From Pyramidobacter sp. (lineage in GTDB: Bacteria; Synergistota; Synergistia; Synergistales; Dethiosulfovibrionaceae), in the NCBI GenBank assembly GCA_017940445.1, contig JAGAYQ010000449.1, positions 1 to 5,569 on the forward strand: a DNA stretch of 5,569 nucleotides. The letters run 5' to 3'. Positions 1-4,879 of this stretch are shown piece after piece. Both the position numbers and the translations under genes were made by a program. The first letter of the stretch is position 1. Each line of letters starts with the position of its first letter. A model generated the notes under the pieces. The model ran no database searches. It was not told where the DNA came from and saw only the letters and a list, made by a program, of their open reading frames with translations.

Positions 1-1303
1 CCATGCTTTCGACCGCACGCGCCAGCCATGTGCCGCGGCTGCGGGCGCAGGAGTAGCCGATCAGCATGCCGCATGTTCCGACGATTCCGCCGACAACAAG
101 CGCCAGAAGGACCTGACGCCCCAGGGCTTTCCACATGGTCGGATTCAGCAGGATGCCGGAGATCATGCCTGTTTCGTAGGCCGAGCTTTCTGTGCCGATC
201 CAGAAATAAAGCGTCATATTAGAAAACGAATAGTTTCCCGGCTGACGGATGACCGACTCCAAAGCGAACGAGATCAGCGGCGCGATGGCGAAAAACAGCA
301 CATAGGCGCACAGAAACAGCGAGATCGGCAGATTGGCCTTTTTCAGATCAACCAGCGAGACCTGGCCGCTTTTGCCTGTCACGGTCGTGTAGCTCTTGCG
401 CTTTCCGGTGAACCACTGGTTCAGCCCAAGAATGAACGAACCGAGAACGATCGAGACGAAGGCGATGATATAGCCCTGTCCCTGATAACCGCCGTTGATC
501 AGGGCGCGCATCTTTGTTGAAAGAGTGAAGCATTTCACTGACGAGCCGAGGAACACCGGCACCGTGTACGAGCTGAACCCGCTTGAGAAGATCAGCAGCA
601 TGGTGGACAGCACTGCCGGCATGACGATGGGGAGCGTGATCCGCCTGATGATCTTCCAGCGGCCGGCCCTCAGCAGCGTTGCGCTTTCTTCGAGCGTGGC
701 ATCCATGTTCTTGAGGATGCCGCCGATCAGGAGATAGGCAAACGGCGAATAGTGCAGAGCGATGACGATGACCATCGGGAACAGGCCGAAAACGAACCAT
801 TCGGGCATGCAGATCCCAAGCAGCGATTCCAGCATGCCCACGTTGCCGCCGCCGACTTTGCTGTTCTGAAACAGATTCACCCAGAACAGCGCCAGCGTCC
901 ATGCCGGCATGATGTAGGGGAACAGGAACACGGCGCTGATGAACTTCTTGAATTTCATGTTCGACCGCGTGATGAACCATGCTACCGTGCCGCCGAAAAG
1001 GATGCCCAGCAGGGCCGCGCCGGTCGCGACGATAAACGAGTTCTTCAGCGGTATCCAGAAGTTGACCGTGCTCCATTCACTCGCCGGGAATATGCGTTTG
1101 AAATGGCTCCAGGTGAATGAACCGACCGCCAGACGAAGGAGCTTCTTTTCTGTCCCCTGATGGACGGTGAACATGTTGGAAAGCATCGTCACCAGCGGCA
1201 GCACCGACAGGCAGAACAGGACGATCAGGAACGCAAGCAGAAGCACATTGGAAGGTTTTGAGAACCATGCCCGCCATTTATGCGCAAGCGAGTCACGCTT
1301 CAT
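1..1303 (-). CDS. ABC transporter permease, two-domain iron(III)/FbpB (ThiP) type, 3'-truncated by window edge
   Basis: This is an inner-membrane permease of a binding-protein-dependent importer. The minus-strand frame is open from ATG at 1303 to base 1 (434 residues, no stop), so the C-terminus lies outside. Hydrophobic segments are seen near residues 20-42, 88-112, 120-146, 168-195, 227-250, 277-297, 328-350 and 397-420. An EAA-type ATPase-contact loop lies at 205-225 (EESATLLRAG, then ITLP). After a hydrophilic linker (about 298-322) a second permease half begins. This duplicated plan is typical of FbpB/ThiP-like permeases of roughly 500-560 residues, so the second EAA loop should lie just beyond the edge. 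The start is supported by AGGAGG at 1311-1316, 7 nt upstream. It follows the binding-protein gene after a 153-nt gap holding a hairpin, and an ATPase gene is expected next. The substrate (iron, phosphonate, thiamine, polyamine or other) cannot be read from the permease. Confidence 0.88.
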   Translation of the reverse strand, partial: MKRDSLAHKWRAWFSKPSNVLLLAFLIVLFCLSVLPLVTMLSNMFTVHQGTEKKLLRLAVGSFTWSHFKRIFPASEWSTVNFWIPLKNSFIVATGAALLGILFGGTVAWFITRSNMKFKKFISAVFLFPYIMPAWTLALFWVNLFQNSKVGGGNVGMLESLLGICMPEWFVFGLFPMVIVIALHYSPFAYLLIGGILKNMDATLEESATLLRAGRWKIIRRITLPIVMPAVLSTMLLIFSSGFSSYTVPVFLGSSVKCFTLSTKMRALINGGYQGQGYIIAFVSIVLGSFILGLNQWFTGKRKSYTTVTGKSGQVSLVDLKKANLPISLFLCAYVLFFAIAPLISFALESVIRQPGNYSFSNMTLYFWIGTESSAYETGMISGILLNPTMWKALGRQVLLALVVGGIVGTCGMLIGYSCARSRGTWLARAVESM

Positions 1304-1310
1304 GAAATAT

Positions 1311-1316
1311 CCTCCT
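1311..1316 (-). promoter_or_regulatory. Ribosome-binding site of the permease gene
   Basis: The minus strand reads AGGAGG, 7 nt before the ATG at 1301-1303. It supports that start. It sits 9 nt beyond the U-run of the intercistronic hairpin, so the two signals are separate. Confidence 0.85.
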
Positions 1317-1325
1317 TTCTGGAAA

Positions 1326-1374
1326 CAAAAACTGCCGCAGCGGGGCTCCCCGAAGGAAATGCCCTCTGCGGCAG
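1326..1374 (-). terminator. Intercistronic hairpin with U-run between binding-protein and permease genes (partial terminator)
   Basis: On the minus strand CTGCCGCAG (1366-1374) pairs perfectly with CTGCGGCAG (1332-1340). Inside, GGGC can pair with GCCC, which extends the stem. The minus-strand transcript then runs into five T (1327-1331) followed by GTTT. This is the form of an intrinsic terminator. Because it lies inside an apparent operon it probably acts as a leaky terminator or a 3' stabiliser of the binding-protein mRNA. That is a common way to make more binding protein than membrane component (inference). Confidence 0.72.
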
Positions 1375-1456
1375 CGGAGCGTCTCATAGGGAGGCGCTGA
1401 TGAAATCACTTTATACAGTATTTGACCAGCGTTTCCACAGATTCACGGGCAGGCGG

Positions 1457-2635
1457 TTATTTTCCCACGCGGACGGCGATGAATTCGTAGACTTTGGCGT
1501 AATTGTCGTAGATGTAGTTCAGGTCCTCGATAACAAGACGGGGCGCCCAGTAGGCATAGGCCTTGTCTTCAATGCCTTCCGGCTTCTCGATCGTCGTGTT
1601 CGGCGAGTAATAGCCCTGGCTGGAGTTCCACGACTTGGGGCCGGCAAAGCCCTCTTTGCTCAGCAGGTAGTTCGTGAACAGCGCGCAGGTGTAGGGGCAG
1701 TCCGTGTCTTTGCAGACCGTGGCGTAGACGGAATACATAAATCCCGAGAAGCCGTTCACTTCGTTCTCAAACTGGACGACCGTCATATTGCCGCGGTCAG
1801 CCTTGTCCACCTTGCGGAGCTTGGAGAAGACGAACAGCCCGAGATTGCCGCCGGCGCCGGAGGAGATGCCCTTCGCGATCTTCGAAGCCGACGTATAGGT
1901 GTAGTTCACATTGCCAAGGAAGCGCGAGATCCACTCATACGAGGCGTTCTCAAAGTCCTTCGACGCCCAGTCCTTCCCGTAGAAATCCTTGTAAGCCTTC
2001 GTCATGCGCTCGACCCATGCGGGACTGGTCAGCATGATCAGGAAGTTGATGTTGACCGTTTCGTTGGTCGGATCCTTGAAGAAGATCTTTCCCTTCCACT
2101 CGGGTTCGACAAGCTGCCACACGTTCTTCAGACCGATCGAGCCGGTTTTGTTGTTGTAGATGAACAGCGAGTTGATGAACGTCACCACGCCGGGATTCTG
2201 GTACTCAGCGGGAACGGCCGCTTTGAGCGCATCGGGGAAATAACTGAACGAAAGCCCTTCATCGAGAAGATTCGTCTTCAGATCGGCGCCGTTCTGGACG
2301 AGCGCCATGTCAGCCGAGCCGGAAACGCCGGAGCCGATCGTGTGCGAAAGGATCGTGTAGGTCTCGCCGTCGTCGATCTCGGCATAGACGACCTTGCCTG
2401 CCAGTTCGGGATAATCCTTCATGAAGTTGGCGGCCGCCTTTTCGGCAAAGCTTGTGGTGGAATAGAAATTCAGCACAGCGCCGGCTTTGACTTCCTCTTT
2501 TGCCTTCGCGTACAGCTCTTCCATGCTCATCGACTGAGCGGCGGCAAGCGCGCCCTTTACATCGGCAGCCTGCGCGGCCGCGCCGATCGACAGCGCCATT
2601 GCTGCCAGCAGCATTGCGGCGATACGTTTCTTCAT
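1457..2635 (-). CDS. Periplasmic solute-binding protein of an iron(III)/AfuA-type ABC transporter
   Basis: A 392-residue extracytoplasmic binding protein that should capture the importer's substrate and deliver it to the permease downstream. Residues 1-23 form a Sec signal peptide: KKR, a hydrophobic stretch, then AQA before ADVKG, with predicted cleavage after residue 23. No cysteine lies near the cleavage site, so it is not a lipoprotein. The mature part resembles COG1840-like proteins: VLNFYSTTSF at 54-63, a segment around SADMALVQNGADL (107-119), YNNKTG (160-165) and VEPEWKGKIFFKDP (176-189). The length fits the class. A Tyr pair at 245 and 247 (NYTYTSASK) lies where ferric-binding proteins often have ligand tyrosines, but this is not enough to claim iron. 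Three cysteines (308, 313, 317) form an unusual cluster. The ATG at 2635 is preferred over an upstream in-frame ATG at 2704 because it has GGGAGG 9 nt upstream and opens the signal peptide. A strong promoter lies upstream. Confidence 0.9.
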   Translation of the reverse strand: MKKRIAAMLLAAMALSIGAAAQAADVKGALAAAQSMSMEELYAKAKEEVKAGAVLNFYSTTSFAEKAAANFMKDYPELAGKVVYAEIDDGETYTILSHTIGSGVSGSADMALVQNGADLKTNLLDEGLSFSYFPDALKAAVPAEYQNPGVVTFINSLFIYNNKTGSIGLKNVWQLVEPEWKGKIFFKDPTNETVNINFLIMLTSPAWVERMTKAYKDFYGKDWASKDFENASYEWISRFLGNVNYTYTSASKIAKGISSGAGGNLGLFVFSKLRKVDKADRGNMTVVQFENEVNGFSGFMYSVYATVCKDTDCPYTCALFTNYLLSKEGFAGPKSWNSSQGYYSPNTTIEKPEGIEDKAYAYWAPRLVIEDLNYIYDNYAKVYEFIAVRVGK

Positions 2636-2644
2636 TCTTTTCAG

Positions 2645-2650
2645 CCTCCC
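2645..2650 (-). promoter_or_regulatory. Ribosome-binding site fixing the binding-protein start
   Basis: The minus strand reads GGGAGG, 9 nt before ATG 2633-2635. It settles the start in favour of the 392-residue form. The upstream in-frame ATG at 2704 falls at the predicted transcription start and would place non-signal sequence before the signal peptide. Confidence 0.85.
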
Positions 2651-2711
2651 TGTAAAAGTTTGTGCAGTAAAAAGCCAACACGCCATTATTATTCCCAATG
2701 ACATTAAATAA

Positions 2712-2740
2712 ATTTTACATCCTCAGAATTTTCCCGTCAA
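2712..2740 (-). promoter_or_regulatory. Sigma70-type promoter for the ABC transporter operon
   Basis: The minus strand has TTGACG (2735-2740), a 17-nt spacer, then TAAAAT (2712-2717). Each hexamer is one base from consensus. Transcription should begin near 2705, giving a leader of about 70 nt before the ATG. It diverges from the tRNA promoter, with about 33 bp between the two -35 boxes. A TGTGCACA palindrome (2752-2759) lies just upstream and could be an operator, but I cannot assign a regulator. Confidence 0.8.
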
Positions 2741-2773
2741 GGAAAAACGTTTGTGCACATCACCCCTCAGCCG

Positions 2774-2802
2774 TTGACAGAAAAGGGGCGGCGTGCTAGT
2801 AT
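2774..2802 (+). promoter_or_regulatory. Sigma70-type promoter for tRNA-Asn
   Basis: A perfect TTGACA (2774-2779), a 17-nt spacer and TAGTAT (2797-2802). The predicted start near 2809 leaves a short 5' leader of about 18 nt before the mature tRNA. The spacer end is GC-rich (GGGGCGGCG), as often seen in stable-RNA promoters, but a stringent-control discriminator cannot be confirmed here. Confidence 0.85.
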
Positions 2803-2826
2803 TCCAGTCACGGGCTATATTCGTAC

Positions 2827-2902
2827 TCCTCGATAGCTCAGTCGGCAGAGCGGGTGACTGTTAATCACTAGGTCGCAGGTTCAAGTCCTGCTCGAGGAGC
2901 CA
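2827..2902 (+). tRNA. tRNA-Asn (anticodon GUU)
   Basis: A complete 76-nt cloverleaf that includes an encoded CCA. The acceptor arms TCCTCGA (2827-2833) and TCGAGGA (2892-2898) are fully paired, and the discriminator is G2899. The D stem is GCTC/GAGC. The anticodon stem GGTGA/TCACT has one G-U pair, and its loop CTGTTAA puts GTT at 2860-2862, which reads Asn codons AAC and AAU. The T stem GCAGG/CCTGC encloses TTCAAGT. It is a single-gene unit with its own promoter and terminator. Confidence 0.97.
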
Positions 2903-2910
2903 GTCAATCA

Positions 2911-2938
2911 AGCCTCGGTGCTGAACCGAGGCTTTTTT
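2911..2938 (+). terminator. Intrinsic terminator of the tRNA-Asn gene
   Basis: AGCCTCGGT (2911-2919) and ACCGAGGCT (2925-2933) form a perfect 9-bp stem with a 5-nt loop. A T-run follows to 2938. It starts 8 nt after the CCA end. It separates the tRNA from the symporter gene, unless read-through feeds the latter. Confidence 0.93.
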
Positions 2939-2982
2939 GTACAAATCTGCCGCGGCCCGCGCGGATTGCAGGCGGCCGCACA

Positions 2983-2988
2983 AAGGAG
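2983..2988 (+). promoter_or_regulatory. Ribosome-binding site fixing the symporter start
   Basis: AAGGAG lies 9 nt before ATG 2998-3000 but only 3 nt before an in-frame GTG at 2992. The spacing favours the ATG. No convincing promoter is visible between the tRNA terminator and this site. The gap instead holds GC-rich inverted repeats (CCGCG 2950-2954 with CGCGG 2960-2964, and the palindrome GCGGCCGC 2973-2980). Confidence 0.8.
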
Positions 2989-2997
2989 ATCGTGAGA

Positions 2998-4350
2998 ATG
3001 GAACGAGAGAGTTTCAAGTCGCGGGCAGGGTTCCTGCTCGTCAGCGCCGGATGCGCTATCGGCATCGGCAACGTGTGGAAGTTCCCCTGGCTGGTCGGAC
3101 AGAACGGCGGCGGCCTCTTTGTGCTGATCTATCTGCTGTTCCTTGTCGTCCTGGGGCTGCCCGTGCTGACGATGGAGCTTGCCGTAGGACGTGCCAGCCG
3201 CAAGAGCGTGGTGGGGGCCTACAAGGTCATCAAGCCTGAAAGCTCTGTTTGGCAGCTGCACGGCTGGGCCAGCATGGTCGGCAACTATGTGCTGATGATG
3301 TTTTACACCACCGTTTCCGGCTGGATGCTGTCCTATTTTGTCAAGTTCGTCCGCGGCACGTTCGTCGGCATGCCCGTCGAGCAGGTCGACGGCGTTTTCG
3401 GCGCGATGGTCGCCGATCCCGCTGAAATGGGCGTGATGATGGCGATCACCGTCGTGGGCGGTTTCCTGGTCTGTGCTGCCGGTGTGAGAAAAGGGCTTGA
3501 AAACATCACCAAGGTGATGATGACCGGCCTGCTTCTGCTCATCATCGTGCTGGCTGTTCACAGCCTTATGCTGCCCAATGCGGGCAAGGGATTTGAGTTC
3601 TATCTCAAGCCCAGCTTTGAGCGTCTGACCTCTTCGGGCATCGGCAGCGTCATCGTCGCTGCGATGAATCAGGCGTTTTTCACCCTCAGCCTGGGTATCG
3701 GCTCGATGGAGATCTTCGGCACCTACATGTCGGACGATCACACGCTCGTCAGTGAATCGGTGCGCATCGTCGCGCTCGACACGTTTGTCGCCCTCGTTTC
3801 CGGCCTCATCATCTTCCCCGCCTGCTTCAGCTTTGGCGTGGACGCCGGCGCCGGCCCCGGACTGATCTTCATGACCCTGCCGCGCGTGTTCATCTCGATG
3901 GAAGGCGGACGCCTGTGGGGCACTCTGTTCTTCCTGTTCATGACTTTTGCCAGCTTCTCCACCGTTATCGCCGTGTTCGAAAACATCCTCTCCTTCGGCA
4001 TGGACAACTGGGGCTGGAGCCGCAAAAAGTCGGTATGGATCAACTGCATCTTCATGCTCGTTGCCTCCATGCCCTGCGTGCTGGGCTTCAACGTGTGGAA
4101 GGAGCTGACTGTCATCGGCAGCCGCGGCGTGCTCGACAGCGAAGACTTTGTCGTCAGCAACCTGCTGCTTCCCATCGGCTCGCTCACGTTCCTGCTCTTC
4201 TGCGTCACCAGGTGGGGCTGGGGCTTTGACAAGTACATGGCAGAGTGCAACAAGGGCACAGGCATGCAGCTGCCCCGCGCCCTCAAGCCGTTCTTCCAGT
4301 TCGTCCTGCCCCTGCTCATCCTCGTCATCCTCGTGGAGGGGCTGCGATAA
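2998..4350 (+). CDS. Sodium-dependent amino-acid symporter, neurotransmitter:sodium symporter (NSS/LeuT) family
   Basis: A 450-residue inner-membrane protein expected to import an amino acid, or a related amine, driven by sodium. It is about 60 residues shorter than LeuT, in line with the 11-helix bacterial forms (MhsT/Tyt1-like). Hand alignment to LeuT recovers the core. TM1 has the unwound AIGIGNVWKFP (20-30; N25 equals N27). TM2 has MELAVGR (59-65). TM3 has the substrate-gate Tyr103 (LeuT Y108). TM6 has FFTLSLGIGS (227-236; T229 equals the Na1 ligand T254). TM8 has A318, S321 and T322 at the Na2 ligand positions A351, T354 and S355. TM10 has D383 where LeuT has gate residue D404. The LeuT Na1 ligand N286 is Asp261 here, and E290 becomes an alanine. 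The exact substrate is unknown. It lies 59 nt after the tRNA terminator and is closed by a strong terminator. Lying next to trp biosynthesis hints at an aromatic substrate, but the two units have separate transcripts. Confidence 0.95.
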   Translation: MERESFKSRAGFLLVSAGCAIGIGNVWKFPWLVGQNGGGLFVLIYLLFLVVLGLPVLTMELAVGRASRKSVVGAYKVIKPESSVWQLHGWASMVGNYVLMMFYTTVSGWMLSYFVKFVRGTFVGMPVEQVDGVFGAMVADPAEMGVMMAITVVGGFLVCAAGVRKGLENITKVMMTGLLLLIIVLAVHSLMLPNAGKGFEFYLKPSFERLTSSGIGSVIVAAMNQAFFTLSLGIGSMEIFGTYMSDDHTLVSESVRIVALDTFVALVSGLIIFPACFSFGVDAGAGPGLIFMTLPRVFISMEGGRLWGTLFFLFMTFASFSTVIAVFENILSFGMDNWGWSRKKSVWINCIFMLVASMPCVLGFNVWKELTVIGSRGVLDSEDFVVSNLLLPIGSLTFLLFCVTRWGWGFDKYMAECNKGTGMQLPRALKPFFQFVLPLLILVILVEGLR

Positions 4351-4375
4351 TACAGGAACAAAGCTGTGCAAATGG

Positions 4376-4427
4376 CGCATGCCGCCGTCCGAATCTTTTC
4401 GGGCGGCGGCATGCGTTTATGTTTTTT
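4376..4427 (+). terminator. Strong intrinsic terminator after the symporter gene
   Basis: Arms 4376-4393 and 4398-4415 pair over 18 bp, with a single G-T wobble and a TCTT loop. They are followed by TTTATGTTTTTT to 4427. It begins 25 nt after the stop codon and isolates the symporter from the trp control region. Confidence 0.93.
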
Positions 4428-4465
4428 CGTGGGTTTTGTATACGAAAGCAAATTGTAAAGTTCTC

Positions 4466-4494
4466 TTGACAAAACAAAATATAAGTGGTAAATT
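4466..4494 (+). promoter_or_regulatory. Sigma70-type promoter of the T-box/trpD transcript
   Basis: A perfect TTGACA (4466-4471), a 17-nt AT-rich spacer and TAAATT (4489-4494). The predicted start near 4501 is about 25 nt before the base of T-box Stem I, the expected arrangement. With a promoter this strong, control probably rests mainly on premature termination in the leader. Confidence 0.87.
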
Positions 4495-4500
4495 GTTCGC

Positions 4501-4803
4501 TAACTTAATAGGATAAACCGTTGAAGCGGAGATAACGGCAATGATGCCCTCACAGAGAGCCTGCGGCGCTGAGAATCAGGCAGGAGACACGTTGTCAAAT
4601 GGACCGCTGAGGGCGCGGGGAAAGGGCGAACGCCTGAGTATTCCGCGACGTGGGGCGCGCGTCAGCCGCCGGGGATATGATGGTATCCCGACAAGAGCAC
4701 GGGTCATGCCGTGAATCAAGGTGGCACCGCGGAACAACCGCCGTACTGCATGTACGCACGTTTATTTCGTCCTTGACAGAGTCTTTCTGTCAGGGATTTT
4801 TTT
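4501..4803 (+). promoter_or_regulatory. Tryptophan-specific T-box riboswitch (tRNA-Trp sensing leader)
   Basis: Uncharged tRNA-Trp should bind this leader and allow transcription into trpD. The Stem I base is AGCGG (4525-4529) with CCGCT (4604-4608). The specifier loop has 4530-4536 on one side and AAATGGA (4597-4603) on the other, giving specifier UGG at 4600-4602 followed by a purine. Above it GGCAATG (4537-4543) pairs with CGTTGTC (4590-4596). The AG-rich bulge (AGAGA near 4554-4558) and distal hairpin GCCTG/CAGGC (4559-4563, 4577-4581) with GGCGCTGAGAA in the loop match Stem I conventions. A Stem III-like hairpin is CACGG/CCGTG (4698-4713). The T-box motif AAGGTGGCACCGCGG spans 4718-4732. 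AAGG and GCG pair with CCTT (4771-4774) and CGT (4768-4770) to form the antiterminator. The bulge UGGC (4722-4725) fits an acceptor end GCCA, which is the G73 discriminator of bacterial tRNA-Trp. Specifier, bulge and downstream gene all agree. Confidence 0.95.
4771..4803 (+). terminator. T-box regulated intrinsic terminator
   Basis: CCTTGACAGA (4771-4780) pairs with TCTGTCAGGG (4786-4795) over 10 bp, with one wobble and loop GTCTT. Seven T follow (4797-4803). The CCTT at its 5' arm is also the 3' strand of the antiterminator, so the two folds exclude each other as the T-box mechanism requires. Confidence 0.93.
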
Positions 4804-4858
4804 ATGCCGAAAAACTCCCCTGGCCGAAAGGTCGGCACGGGGAGTTTTTCGGCATAAA
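4801..4858. terminator. Perfect 20-bp inverted repeat between T-box and trpD; possible second, bidirectional terminator
   Basis: Arm 4801-4820 is the exact reverse complement of arm 4839-4858. After a 2x2 internal mismatch the hairpin continues with GCCGA (4823-4827) and TCGGC (4832-4836), closed by AAGG. The first three bases of the left arm are the end of the T-box terminator's T-run. The core CTCCCC/GGGGAG is flanked by AAAAA (4810-4814) and TTTTT (4845-4849), so it has terminator form on both strands. It ends 9 nt before the trpD ribosome-binding site. Its role is uncertain: second attenuator, RNA stabiliser, or an inserted palindromic repeat. Confidence 0.65.
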
Positions 4859-4867
4859 TCATTTTCT

Positions 4868-4872
4868 GGAGG
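4868..4872 (+). promoter_or_regulatory. trpD: Ribosome-binding site of trpD
   Basis: GGAGG is followed by two adjacent ATG codons at 4877 and 4880. The spacing is 4 nt to the first and 7 nt to the second. The second is preferred, but the difference is only one methionine. Confidence 0.8.
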
Positions 4873-4879
4873 TCTTATG

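Noticed and set aside
1..222. A small plus-strand frame of 64 codons near the left edge
   Set aside because: It is antisense to the permease, very rich in Arg and Ser, and has no homology that I recognise.
348..1076. A 242-codon minus-strand frame and several plus-strand frames inside the permease region
   Set aside because: They lie in other frames than the continuous 434-codon permease frame, which has membrane segments, an EAA loop and an RBS. The shadows have none of these.
1280..2701. A 473-codon plus-strand open frame opposite the binding-protein gene
   Set aside because: It mirrors the real minus-strand gene, is rich in Arg, Val, His and Asp without a recognisable domain, and lacks a good RBS. 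Long antisense frames are expected at this GC content. The minus-strand protein has a signal peptide, an RBS and family motifs.
2827..2938. tRNA-Asn as a possible integration (attachment) site
   Set aside because: No integrase gene, and I saw no second copy of the tRNA 3' end within the window. The symporter beyond it looks like an ordinary chromosomal gene.
2908..4380. A 490-codon minus-strand open frame covering the symporter
   Set aside because: Its composition (His, Asp, Glu, Gln, Ala) is the complement of hydrophobic membrane codons. It runs through the tRNA terminator and the downstream terminator hairpin. The plus-strand NSS protein is unmistakable.
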